This document shows positions 1 through 10,653 of a DNA stretch of 64,000 bases, one piece after another. The DNA is from Agrostemma githago (taxonomy: Eukaryota > Streptophyta > Magnoliopsida > Caryophyllales > Caryophyllaceae). How positions within the stretch are numbered: position 1 is the stretch's first letter; each line of letters begins with the position of its first letter. Under the pieces are notes generated by a model that saw only the letters and a list, made by a program, of their open reading frames with translations, did not search any database and was not told the DNA's origin. The stretch covers positions 59,415,049 through 59,479,048 of the forward strand of contig OY288239.1 of NCBI GenBank assembly GCA_958450325.1. Direction: 5' to 3'. Made by a program: the position numbers and the translations under genes.

Positions 1-2169
1 GCTGCCTTCGGGCTTTTTGTGTTGGTGCTTGTTACTTCTACTATTCTCTAATGCTTTCCTTCCTCTAAACTAACCTACCGCCTACTTCTACTGCCTACCT
101 CCTCCTCCTTCTTTCCTTTTTCCTTTTCATCTCAAACTCCCCTCCTTTCCTCCTTATTTTTGTTGCTACCCACCTGCTCTTGTACTGCTGCCAGCTGCTC
201 CCCTTTCATATTATAATGGGCCGGTCCATCATTTTATTTGGTCATTGGGTCCGACTTCATGTTGATTTAATAGCTGCTGCATTGTAGCTCATTTTGGATC
301 CACTAACTAATAGGATTGAGTCTTGCTCTCTTCTAAAAACTTGTAGGTCTCGAACTTAGCTTTCCAATGTATCTTCAATCACTTAATTCCGACGTCGTAT
401 GAGTGAGATATCGTCAACTCAAGACAGTCCGATCAAGTAGGCCTTTGACTTTAATTTGCTTGACCCGCTTTGTTCATTGACCCGATTCTTTCTCGTCTTC
501 ACTCGGTCATTTCTTCAAACGGTACCTACAAAAATACACACTAGACAAGGAAGTACCAAATTCTCGAAAAATAACAATTATTACGATAATTTTAACTAAA
601 ACGACTAATTAACACTTAATATCGTATAAAAACCTATATTGAGCTATAATATCAATTAAGCACACAAAATCGACCCAAATAACTAAATAAATGTGGGTAA
701 AATAATCACTAAAATGACGTTTATCAATACTCGCAACTAAGCCACGCAGAAATGAGACCCTTGACTCACGCGTGTGTGCGGCTGTCGGCTTACGGACTCA
801 GGTACTTTAGATTCTCGGTGTATTCGGTGGAACGCCTTATGAAGTCATGTCTCTAGAGCGAGACGATTTGACACAAATCTCAGGGGTGAGATTTAAAAGA
901 GGACTTTCTCTATACGAGACGACCCAAAAGGTAAGACCTTGGGTAGAGGCGACCCTAGTAACTAACATAGACAGTTAATCACATGGTTGTATGACGTAAG
1001 CAGTTGATCGCGATCCCGGCTCAGGATCAAAGAGTTTTGATGCATTTTTTTTGAAAACGATCGGGCTTTTGCAAAGGAAGTTTCTTTTCGGAACGGAATA
1101 TTTGCTAAATGGGGGTGACGATGGCATGATGACATCGTCTGTGACGTGAAAGTGTGTTGCTACATGTGTATCAAAGATTCGACGATAGCAAAAGTGTAAA
1201 TGGTGTTTTTTTTTTTTCAAGAAAAAGCATGGTTCTTAGGGGAACCGGTTTCAAAAATGATGACGTGGTGCTTTTTATCGAAACTACTATTAATTAGCCA
1301 GTTCGACATTTATGGTGTAGGCGGTGCTTCCGACAGAACGTGATGTCTGGTGACGGTGTTTTGAAAATGATGTTTTTTGAATGTGACCGTTTCGGATTCC
1401 TTGACTTCATTAATTGAAGCTTCGGTTGTGTTAACGGTATGTGCATAAAAACATTAGTTTTTTTTAAACAAAATGTAACCGTTTGAGGTACCTTGATCCC
1501 ATTGATTGGGAGTTTTGGAGGTATTAAAGGTATTCGTTGTTGACGGGTTTTACTTTGGCCAAAGTGATGGCATTTTTTTAAAAAAAAGGTCTTTTGAAAA
1601 ATCTGTCATGAGGACGGTGCTTTTAAAAGGTTTTCGAAAATCATTTTGAATTGGCCGGAGTGTCGGTGCTAAGACAACAATCTTGGAGATGACCTTTTTT
1701 CGAAAATGGAGTTGGGTGTGGTTGAATATGTTGTCGTGGTTGAATCCAGATTTTAGTGTTTTATTTGGGTTGTTCAAACACGCTACTCATAACTAGGAAT
1801 GCATACACTCATGCAGGATGCAGACACGGGTAGGTTAGGGTAGGCTACCGCCCACAAATAGTCTTTGCTTAGGTATTGACAAATCATCTGGTGAAACGAG
1901 TGTCATACCGTCCGCACAGAACTACCCGTTTACTATTCCCGCGAGGTACGCGTTAGGCGGCCGGAGCGTCAACCGAGGATCTCTCCGAGTGTCCATAAGG
2001 ATCTTACCGCGAAGAGGTCGATTGGTCCTGATATTGGTTAGGGTGGGCATTTCAAGGCCAAAACCTATAGTGATCACAACTAGGAACTAGGGAATGAGCT
2101 TCACCGACCTCGTTCAAGTTACACCGCCGCTGGAAACTTGTTTCCAAGTCCCTAGCGGAGTCCCCAAAC
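1..2169 (-). other. Internal 5' leader of Tat/Ogre-like element A, plus unrecognised sequence
   Basis: On the minus strand this follows directly from LTR A. The first 370 bases inside the LTR (about 1800-2169) match the leader of element B at 25616-25970 in inverted orientation, starting with a primer-site-like TTTGGGGACTCCGC. No convincing ORF exists. The short ORFs between 975 and 1777 lie in T/G-rich, homopolymer-rich sequence and have no recognisable domain. Positions 1-960 hold pyrimidine-rich DNA and a stretch around 340-430 that looks like decayed LTR. I see no gene. Confidence 0.5.
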
Positions 2170-2943
2170 TGTAGACGTCTGTCCGCACCGCCCAACGCCC
2201 CGCGCGCGCCCGCGCGGGACCTACCCGGTTTTTCAATATATGGCGGCGGCCACCCACGCGGCCCCCTCCCGGTCAGGGGCCGGTCCGATCTCGCGTACGG
2301 GGTGATGTTTCAGTCCTCGATTCGGATGACGATCCGGACTTGTACTAGACGGGTGCGGGCACCCGTGTTTCCGTTTGGAATCGATCGAGTCGCGGTTGTA
2401 AATGTTTAAAGGCCGATGTGTTTGGTAAGGCAACCTTTTTAGTGAACTGAATTCGTTGCCGATTTGTGGAGTCACCACCGAGTCAATTATGGGGACTCGA
2501 AAACCGTTCAAGTCAACTTTAATCCTTAGTCGGCTCAAAGTTGAGGGGCACAGAACCTAAAGATAAAGACTTGTACCCTTATGCACTCCATGCCTAGAAT
2601 GACTATCATTGCCAATGGTTTCGGAGATCCGGAAACCGTCGATTCTGAGTAAGGGGTGAGGGTACGTATTGGGAAACCAACATCCGATAGATATCAACAC
2701 CAAAACCCGCCCGCACTATAGCGGCCTCTACTAATCAATCGGTGGGCTGATAACTTTGTTCTTTTGTTGCGGCGGAAGTGCTGTAAGATTAATTGTTTTC
2801 ACCCTATACCTTTTGCTACGTCGGTTATTTAAGGACAAGTTGGTTTTGTCGTCGAAGTAGTTGTGTTTACGTTCTTTGCATACGATTTCACGTGACAAGC
2901 AGGCCATGAAAAGATGCATATTGGAGAGTAGAGAGTACTAATA
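2170..2943 (-). repeat. LTR of element A, distal part (split by insertion of F)
   Basis: On the minus strand this is the 3' part of A's 5' LTR, ending at 2170 just before the primer-site-like sequence. It contains the conserved block seen in other LTRs of the window (about 2575-2730). The remainder of the LTR resumes at 15341. Removing F and one copy of its target duplication leaves 2173 bp, the same length as LTR B. Confidence 0.85.
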
Positions 2944-2948
2944 TTAGG

Positions 2949-3650
2949 TGTTCCGGTCACGGAAACAATTAACCCGGCTCTGGATCCGGGTTGTGTAATC
3001 AGATTGTTGGTAAATAACTGATCGCCCGATTTCCTTAAACCTCTCCTTTGTCTCTCTCCCTTGATCGGACCTTCCCGGCGGAGTTGGCCTGCTCTCTGCA
3101 CAATGAACGCACAGGGCCTCGGAGGTTGTCCGAGGGAACCCTCTCCGATGCCTAAGTTAGTCCGTGAAATGCCTTGATGAACCTAGCTCGTGAGGAACTA
3201 GGTGACGTTTTTAGGAGTGAGAGTCTAGAGAGAGAAAATCCAACCTCCTTCTTGTGGGAAATGGAAGAGTATTTATACCTTCCCACAAGAGAGAGGAAAA
3301 GAGGAGTGGGGAGAGAAAGAATGAGTGGATGGGAAATTGACACGTGGTTTTTCCCCATCCACTCGTTCTCTCTTACCTGTAGGCAAGATGACAGAGGGAG
3401 CTTCTGGGGCCCCGGCCCTGCTCAGGGAGAAGGTCGCTCGGAGGCAGGCGAGCAGGTAGTGTCTGCACGCTCCTCACAGCCAGTTGCCTTACCCTACCAG
3501 GCAGGCGGCTTCCTTGTAGTTTTGTTTTACTGGGGGAATCCTGGTATCTTATCCCAACGGCCTGCTGGGCGGGCTCCTTGGTTCCTTGGACGGGGTCTTC
3601 ATGGGGCCTGCTAAGCAGGTGGCCCGACGCAGGTTCTTCGACCCTCATCA
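2949..3650 (-). repeat. 3' LTR of element F
   Basis: 702 bp, TG at 2949 and CA at 3649-3650. Matches 14634-15335 with about 9 differences. On the minus strand it contains a GGTATAAATACTC core promoter. The ORFs seen within it on both strands are not genes. A purine-rich GAGGGCCAAT on the minus strand immediately inside is the likely polypurine tract. Confidence 0.97.
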
Positions 3651-3934
3651 ATTGGCCCTCACCTGCTGGAGGGGAAGCAGGGTTCCCCTTTGGCAGGTGG
3701 ACTCTTGGTGGAGGGGAGTTGACTTGTGTCTCTTACCAGTGCATTTAATGCATTCGCGTATTCCCGAGGGGGAGTCTCTTCTGTTATTGGGCATGCCAAG
3801 AGTTTAATTGTTCCTTGGGTCATGATTGCCTCGTGCACCAAATGGATTTTCGGGCAGCGTGCTGGTGTGCCGATTGGTCGTTTCCCCTGTCAGGGTGGTT
3901 GGGATGTTATTCAATGCCTTGGCCTTCTTCCTTG

Positions 3935-3940
3935 TATAAA
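3935..3940 (+). promoter_or_regulatory. TATA box of antisense gene 2 (element F)
   Basis: TATAAA 65 bp upstream of the ATG at 4005. The same motif lies at the same distance from the orthologous ATG in element E (47475-47480 versus 47411). Conserved spacing in two independent copies is the main support. Confidence 0.65.
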
Positions 3941-4004
3941 TTGCATTTTCCTTCGCCATTTTCATGACCCATCTCCAACTTTCTCTTCCTTCTTTGTCTT
4001 GACC

Positions 4005-4589
4005 ATGGTTTGGATCAAAAAATTCGTGACTCGCCGTGGAGTTCGCCATGTTACTTTCCTTTTTAGTGGATTTTGGAGGCTTCGGTACGCTCGAGCTGCT
4101 TATCGAGCTATCCGTCGTAGCCGTCGTTCACGGCTTCATTCTCGTCGGAGTGGCAGGAGAGTCCCTACTAGGTTGAGCAAGCGTCTCAAGAGATCCTCGC
4201 CCCCTGCTGCTCCCAGATTCAGGCGTTGCCCTCAGAGAGGGGGTTGCTTTGACCGGGGCTGCCACGAATGCTTTCCGTGGCTGCACCCCGAGCAGTTTGA
4301 CCCTAACTTTTCTGATACTGACTCCTCCCTGGCGTCAGGCCCCTCCTCGCCTGTGAGGAGGACAGGTTGTCGCACCTGCAACGAATCCCAGGCCGTTCCC
4401 TTTGGCAGGGACTGGGAGGATAGCAGCCGAGACTCCGATGATAGCGAGGGTCTTGGTTGCATGAGTGACAACGATGGGGACGGAATCCCTGATGATCCCT
4501 TCAAGGATTCCCCAGACTGGGACTGGGGCTCGGATTTTGGGAGCCCAGGCAGCCCTAGGGACCATTCCCCAGACTTGGATGATGATTAG
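4005..4589 (+). CDS. Antisense gene 2 of element F: Arg-rich, Cys/His, acidic-tailed protein of unknown function
   Basis: A 194-codon ORF, antisense to gag-pol, adjacent to the 3' LTR. I chose the ATG at 4005 (MVWIKK) because it follows a conserved TATA box and because the orthologous ORF in element E has the same start and exactly the same length (585 nt) when its one premature stop is ignored. Residues about 28-75 are very rich in Arg/Lys/Ser and could act as a nuclear or nucleic-acid-binding region. Residues about 75-100 carry a conserved Cys/His segment (GCFDRGCHECFPWLHPEQ). The last 70 residues are dominated by Asp, Ser, Pro and Gly. There is no signal peptide or membrane segment. I do not recognise the family. 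Conservation between E and F suggests it is translated, but function is unknown. The longer ORF reading back to 3726 uses an upstream start before the TATA box and is less likely. Confidence 0.75.
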   Translation: MVWIKKFVTRRGVRHVTFLFSGFWRLRYARAAYRAIRRSRRSRLHSRRSGRRVPTRLSKRLKRSSPPAAPRFRRCPQRGGCFDRGCHECFPWLHPEQFDPNFSDTDSSLASGPSSPVRRTGCRTCNESQAVPFGRDWEDSSRDSDDSEGLGCMSDNDGDGIPDDPFKDSPDWDWGSDFGSPGSPRDHSPDLDDD

Positions 4590-4929
4590 GCCTGCGTAGC
4601 AGGGTGTTTGACTTTGTCGGGCCGGAATTTTTAGGCCCTTGTGTATTTTCTTTTCTTGTTTGGCACTAGATGTAATTTTCCCTTTTAAGGCTAATGAAAT
4701 GAAACTCAGGCAATTTGTTTGTGAGTTGTATTTTTAATATTTGTTTATTACTTATTTGTTTGAATGAAGAGAGGACGTCACAGGGTGACCAATCCTTTGA
4801 CACCCTTTGGTCCTTTCGAGGCTATCCTTGGGAAACTACACAGGGCTGACTTCTGAGGGAGTGACGCGTGGACAGTAGTCTTTGGGCGAATTTCTGAGGA
4901 TCTGGCGACTCTTTGTATGCCTTTTCTCC

Positions 4930-4937
4930 TATAAAAG
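4930..4937 (+). promoter_or_regulatory. TATA box of antisense gene 1 (element F)
   Basis: TATAAAAG about 255 bp upstream of the ATG at 5187, after a region with no ORF. Element E has TATATAAG at 46511-46520 on the minus strand, about 215 bp upstream of the orthologous ATG. Confidence 0.6.
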
Positions 4938-5186
4938 TAATCAGTCACTCATTCCTCCTCTTTTTCCTTTTTCAATCTTTCTTTCCTCTTGAAATCTTTC
5001 TTTTCTCTTTCTCTGCAAAACCCTTGGGTGTTGACGACTTGTTCCTTGCTTTGTACCCCCATTTCTCTGGGAGATTTTTCCTTCAGGCTTTCACCGCACC
5101 GGTAGACGACCTTAGGTTAGGCTTTTGTCTTCCATTTCTTGCTTTTTCTTTTCGATTTCTTGTTTTCCGCTTCCATTAGAGTTACA

Positions 5187-7560
5187 ATGTCTAGAACTCG
5201 TGAGCGGATCCTACCTTTTACTGACCCATCAAGGAGGGGGGAAGAGGGAAAAGGTAGGGAGAATTTCGCCTCCTCCTCTAGGGAGGTTGGCTCTGGGGTA
5301 GCTGAGGAAGAAAATTCGGCGGATAGTGGAGGTGGTAACTCTCCTGACCCTCCTTCGTACGACGTTATTGATTCGGATGACGAGGCACTGGAAATTGACC
5401 CTTCCAGAACCTCTGGCCCCCTTATTCGTCGGGAAAGGGGTAAGGTTTATTATTTAGATAAAGTCAAGTACCGCATTCCCTTGAGTACTTACCCCGACCC
5501 GAAAAATTGGGACTTGATTCTTGCAAAAAATGCCGCCGGTGTGATTGAGCGGTTTTACAATTTTGGGGAGGGGTACACAATCGTTGTCCCCGGCGAGAAA
5601 GATACCGTATGCAGCCCTCCCGACGGGTGCATAACGGTTTATCACAAGTGCCTGGAGTTCGGCCATCGCTTTCCCCTCCATCCTTCCCTGGAAGAGATTT
5701 TCAGGCGTATGAATGTGGCCATCGCCCAGCTGACAGCCACGGTTGTGCTGTCAGGTCACTGATTTCGTATGTTTGGACCTGCTTGTTCCACCGCGCCGAG
5801 CCTTCCATTGATGCCCTGAGGTTTATGGTCGGCCTACAAATGGTTTCTTCTGGGAGTGTGGGCTCCCCTGGATATTGGTCCCTCTTGAGGCAGAAGGGAC
5901 ATGCTTTGGTGTGGCCAGCCATGGACAGTCTGAGAGACTGGAAGAACAACTTCCTTTATGTGCACAGTGCCCATGGGTGGAGGATTCCCCGTCATTTCAG
6001 GAATCATGTCCACACCAGACTAGAGACCCCCGAGGAGTATCACCCTGGCGTGGGTGGAAAAGCCTTGGAGGTGAAGCTGAGCGAGAAGGACAGGGAACTG
6101 ACAGACTATTTTGCTGCTCATACTGATAAATATGGGGTATATGGCCCTTCATTATGGCTCCCCCATGCGGAGCTCATTGCTACTGATAAATACCTGACCC
6201 GGGTGGGCATGAATCCGGGTCTAGATGAAGGTAGTTCAGGAGTGTTGATGATTCTCCCTTACCCTTTTTTCTTTTTAAGTGTCCTGACTGTTCGTCTGTT
6301 TGCCTTGCAGCTCTTGCCACCTTCATTTGGAGAAAAGGGGAGGTGAGGCGTCTGGGTCTGACCGAGACTCTTACCGTCGTCCAAAGTCGCCCTTCTCTTC
6401 CCCCTGATTTCAAGAAAGGTGAGAAGAACTTGATGAAGCACCTGAAGGGTTTGTTGTTCAGTAGACCAAGGCTCCCTGCCCCTCCCAGATCAACGCCTGC
6501 AAAAACGGCGGTTTCTGAAGCCCCCCATTCCCCAGTTGCGAAGGTGATTGCCTGTGAGGCTACTCCCTCACCTGTTGGTAGGCAGGGGGGCCTTTCCACA
6601 GGGGTTCAGATTCCCTCGGGACCGCGGGCCGTGGGCTCCGAAGAGACTGGGGAAAGCACTCCCAGAGGGTTGATTAGAAAGAGGAGCAGGGAGGCTCCGA
6701 ATGTTGACCAAGTGGTGGATCTGGAAACTGCTACGCCTGAACCAAAACGCTTCGCTCAGGGGGTTCCTGGCACCCTCTTTTCTGAGGAGAACACCGAATT
6801 CCATTACACCGCCGGCGATAGCCAAGATGTTTCCGCCTTACTTTCCGACTGCGGGGCAGTTTTTGCGGTTCATCTCCTCAAGACTGTCCATTCTGCCACC
6901 CATCAGGTGACTCAGTACGTTCAGCGTACCGCCAGAATCATCCAGGCTTCTGCAGAGTTGGCGGCCCTTAACCGTCTGAGTGACGAGGAACTGGCTAACT
7001 CTGACCGCCTTTCTGCAGTCGAAAGGGACGTTGCTCTTATTGCCAGTTTGAAGGATCAGTTGGCGAAAAGGGAGATCGAGCTGGAAGAGGCCAGGAATCA
7101 GGCGATCCACTGGAAGTCTCAGAATGAGAGGGCTGTCAGGGAGGTGTCCCGCCTGGAGGAGGAGTCGAAAAGAGTTCAGCAGGCCTTCGCAGAGCTGGAG
7201 CAGGCCAGGAAGGCTTTAGCTGAGCTGGATCATGCCAAGAAAAGTGTCGTCGATCTAGGGGAGCGCCTTTCCAAGGCGAGTTCAGATCTTCAGGCAGCTC
7301 TTGGTGATCTAGCGACGAAGACTGAGGAGTGGCAAAAAGAAAGGGATGAAATAATCCAAGAGGTGGAAACGGCCGTGTCGGCAGGTTTTGTGAATGACGC
7401 TAACTCTTACTTAGGGGTGGTCATGGAAGCTGTCAGGGAGATGTTCCCTGGCTTTGATGAAGAAGCTTTTCGGGCCCTTTACGCCGCCAAGGATGAGGCC
7501 CAGATGCGCAGGCTGGCTGAGGGGGCTGCTACTTCTGGCCCAGATGCTCCCCCTGCTTAA
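5187..7560 (+). CDS. Antisense gene 1 of element F: spliced Transposase_28-like / coiled-coil protein (one frameshift)
   Basis: Two-exon gene antisense to gag-pol. Exon 1 is 5187-6230, the intron 6231-6310 (80 bp, GTAGTT...TTGCAG), and exon 2 6311-7560. Splicing joins the reading frames cleanly (...GLDE|ALATFIW...). Element E has an 87-bp GT-AG intron at the same place. Without a 5-nt insertion near 5740-5752 the coding length would be 763 codons including stop. That insertion shifts the frame and ends exon 1 early at a TGA (5760-5762), so this copy is probably broken. Residues 1-60 are charged and low-complexity. About 110-330 resemble the plant 'putative gypsy type transposon' family (Transposase_28, PF04195), with FPLHPSLEEIFRRMNVA as the key motif. 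About 360-520 is a Pro/Ser-rich linker. About 555-690 is a long Glu/Lys/Ala coiled coil, and a conserved helical C-terminus contains MFPGFDEEAFRALY. The domain name is family knowledge; its molecular role is not established. Confidence 0.8.
6231..6310 (+). other. Intron of antisense gene 1 (element F)
   Basis: Begins GTAGTTCAGG and ends with a pyrimidine-rich stretch and TTGCAG. The two exon frames agree only if it is removed. Element E has the matching intron at 44659-44745 on the minus strand, also beginning GTAGTTC and ending CTGCAG. Conservation of boundaries with a diverged interior is the signature of a genuine spliceosomal intron. Confidence 0.8.
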
Positions 7561-7794
7561 TATGGAGGGCAGTCTTCCTCAGAGGGCTCATGTTCGTCCC
7601 CCGCTGCGCCTACGCTGATGCTTTGACTTCTTTATTTCTTTGCGCGCCGAGCCCTTTGGTGGTCGGCTGCCGTGTTTTACTGTAATCACTTTTTTTAGAA
7701 AACTCTTATCCTGTGTACCCTTGCCACTTTATTCCTTTTTATGCAGATCCTTTTGTTTGTTTTTGTTTGGTTTCTTGTACGAGTTTGATGCACA

Positions 7795-8590
7795 GCCTGC
7801 CCCCTGCTTACCTCTAGGTAAGCAGGGAGGTTCTTTAACGTTTTTATACAAGGTTGGGGGGCCTGCCTCAAGTCCTTGTTGATCCGGCCTGTCCCTGGCT
7901 TTTGTTCAAAGTCCAGGGGGCCTGCTCCCTGCCTGCCCAAAGGTAAGCAGGGAGGTTCTTGGGTTTTTTATACAAGGTTGGGGGGCCTGCCCCCAGTCCT
8001 TGTTGATCCGGCCTGTCCCTGGCTTTTGTTCAAAGTCCAGGGGGCCTGCTCCCTGCCTGCCCAGAGGTAAGCAGGGAGGCTTTTGCGTTTTTTATACAAG
8101 GTTGGGGGGCCTGCCCCCAGTCCTTGTTGATCCAGCCTGTCCCTGGCTTTTGTTCAAAGTCCAGGGGGCCTGCTCCCTGCCTGCCCAGAGGTAAGCAGGG
8201 AGGCTCTTGCGTTTTTTATACAAGGTTGGGGGGCCTGCCCCCTAGTCCTTGTTGATCCGGCCTGTCCCTGGCTTTGTTCAAAGTCCAGGGGGCCTGCTCC
8301 TTGCCTGCCCAGAGGTAAGCAGGGAGCCTTTTTGCGTTTTTTATACAAGTTTGGAGGGCCTGCCCCCAGTCCTTGTTGATCCAGCCTGTTCCTGGCTTTT
8401 TTTCAAAGTCCAGGGGGCCTGCCCCCTGCCTGCCCAGAGGCAAGCAGGGAGGCTTTTGCGTTTTTTATACAAGGTTGGGGGCCTGCCCCCAGTCCTTGTT
8501 GATCCGGCCTGTCCCTGGCTTTTGTTCAAAGTCCAGGGGGCCTGCCCCCTGCCTGCCAACAGGTAAGCAGGGAGGTTCGGATTTTTTGTA
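7795..8590 (+). repeat. Tandem array, six units of 123-125 bp, between converging genes of element F
   Basis: The marker AGTCCTTGTTGATCC recurs at 7871, 7995, 8119, 8244, 8368 and 8491, giving a 123-125-bp period. Units are GC-rich and contain a possible hairpin (CTCCCTGC ... GCAGGGAG). On the minus strand each also contains a TATAAAAAA motif. The array sits between the stop of antisense gene 1 and the end of pol. Element E carries a homologous array of 135-bp units. ORFs read through the array are repeat artefacts. Confidence 0.95.
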
Positions 8591-8815
8591 GGGGGGTTCA
8601 TTTTTCCTAACTTTGGCAACAGGGGGGCCTCCCTCTATTGCCCCCTGCTCGTTTGTGTGTGAAAGCGCAAGTTTGAACAGGCAACGAGTATAAATCTGAA
8701 GCTTTCTCATTTCTTTATGAAACTTTTGACATTAGGGTGGTCGGAGCCGTCGACATTCTTTGACCGTCCTCCGCCATTGTTCTTAGGAAAAATAAAAACT
8801 ATCTTTAGACCTGGT
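8591..8815. other. Spacer between the array and the end of pol (element F)
   Basis: About 225 bp without an ORF. It contains a GC-rich inverted segment (near 8618-8652) and matches the region after pol in element E (about 42245-42480, inverted). Probably the shared 3' untranslated region of the converging transcripts; this is inference from position. Confidence 0.4.
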
Positions 8816-10651
8816 TTAGACATAATATTTCTTCAGGGTGTCCGCATTCCAGTGAGCATGCAATTCTTGTCCTTCAAGGTTGGCGATTTTATATGTGTCT
8901 GGTCCCAGGATTTGAGTCACTTGGTATGGACCTTCCCAGTTGGCACTTAGTTTTCCGTGCTCCTTTGATTTTCCAACAGCCTGCGTTTTTCTGAGAACCA
9001 GATCACCCATCTGGAAATTTCTCTGGCGTACTCTGTTGTTGTAGGCTTTCCTCATTCGTTGCTGGTAGGCAACGATGTTGGTACTGGCCTCCTCCCTTAT
9101 CTCATTGACCAGATCTAAGGCCTCAACCATTGCAGCTTCATTCTCAGTCCGGTCGTATTGCAGGGAGCGCAGAGATGGGATCCTTGCCTCAATTGGTAAC
9201 AGAGCCTCTGCTCGATATACTAGACCGAACGGGGTCTGGCCTGTAGATTCTTTTTGGGTGGTCCGGATTGACCAGAGTATGCTGGGAAGCTCGTCAGCCC
9301 ATCTGCCCTTGAGGTCATCTACCATTTTCTTAAGGCCATTTAAGATTTGCTTGTTGGCTGCCTCTGCCTGTCCGTTGGTTTGAGGATGGCAGACGGCTGA
9401 GTAGGCAACTGCGATGCTATGGCTTTCTAGCCAGATTCTCAGGGGATCATTGTCAAACTGCCTGCCATGATCAAACACCAACATTTTTGGTAGGCCGAAT
9501 CTGGTGATAATATTTCGCCAGATCACTTTTCTGACCGCCGGCTCGGTAATGTTGGGCACTGCTTCAGCTTCTATCCATTTGGTGAAGTAGTCTATAGCCA
9601 CAATCAAGAACTTCCTGCCCCAGTGGCCACCGTGAAAGGTCCTAGTATGTCCATCCCCCATTGAGCGAAGGGGATGGGGGATAGGATTGGCCTGAGTTCC
9701 TGGGCCGGGACATGGATTGATGGGGCGAAGAGTTGACACTTTCTGCACTTCTGGGTCAGGCTTCTGGCATCTGCTAGCATCGTAGGCCAGTACTAGCCGG
9801 CCCTTAGGGCCTTGTGGGCCAGCGATCTTCCTCCGATGTGATGTCCACAGATTCCTGAGTGGATGTCCTCCAGGACTTCGGCAGCCTGGTCTGCCCCCAG
9901 GCATTTTAGCAGGGGGTAAGTGAAAGATTTCTTGTAGAGTTCTTCTCCAATGATTATGAACCAGGCTGCTTTGGCCTGTACCTTTCTCTTTTGCGCCGTG
10001 TCTGATGGTAGGATACCATGCTTTTTGAACTGGATGAAAGGGGTCATCCAACTTTCCGGCCCTTCCTCAACGGTGCTGATCGCCTGACAGGCGCTGGTAG
10101 ATTTTTCATGCAAAACATCAACCCACACCGACCTCCGTATGTCTTGTAGGCTGGAGCTGGCCAGTTTTGACAGAGCATCGGCTCGGTTGTTCTGCGATCG
10201 AGGTATTTGCTGGATTTCATAGGATTTCAGGCCCGACAACTCCTGCTTTACTTTCTCAAGGTATGTGGCCATGGTCTGATCTCTGGCTTCATATTCTCCG
10301 TTAATTTGATTGGCAATGAGCTTAGAATCGGTAGCTAGTGTAACTCGTTCTGCCCCTGCAGCTTTAGCCAGCTTTATCCCTGTGATTACAGCCTCTTATT
10401 CCGCCTCGTTGTTTGACGCCGGGAAGGTGAACCTGAGTGCATGCTCAAAATCCACTCCCTCGGGGCTGGTTAATACGACACCTGCGCCTGCACCATTGGC
10501 TGTTGAGGATCCATCAGTGTGCACGATCCACTCCTCGACAGGGGGCTCTTCTTCCCCTGAATGGGAGCATTCAGCCAGGAAATCGGCCAAGGCTTGGGCT
10601 TTGATGGCTGTTCTTGGCTGGTAAGATATCCCCAGACCACTTAACTCGATC
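8816..10651 (-). pseudogene. pol of element F, second half: archaeal-type RNase H and integrase (broken)
   Basis: Continues the gag-pol frame after a TAG at 10656-10654 that replaces a Trp present in element E. The second RNase H retains HTDGSS and NNEAE before a TAA at about 10393-10395 (Tyr in E). The integrase zinc-binding region (GHHIGGRSLAHKALRAG) ends in a TAG at 9793-9795 (Tyr in E). A 1-nt deletion near 9612-9625 shifts the frame, after which the DDE core is readable: IDYFTKW, VFDHGRQFDND with the second Asp, and GQAEAAN with the Glu. The C-terminal domain ends at 8816. These lesions make integrase from this copy unlikely. Confidence 0.92.
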
Positions 10652-10653
10652 GC

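Noticed and set aside
3174..3807. ORFs on both strands at the F LTR (and the twins at 14837-15336)
   Set aside because: They lie wholly or mostly in a 702-bp LTR, recur in both LTR copies and have no domain; they are by-products of GC-rich LTR sequence.
3726..4004. N-terminal extension of antisense gene 2 back to 3726
   Set aside because: It would place the start upstream of the conserved TATA box and is not conserved in element E.
7876..8566. ORFs such as MLIRPVPGFCSKSRG... repeated several times
   Set aside because: Translations of the 124-bp tandem repeat; same for 42533-43350 in E.
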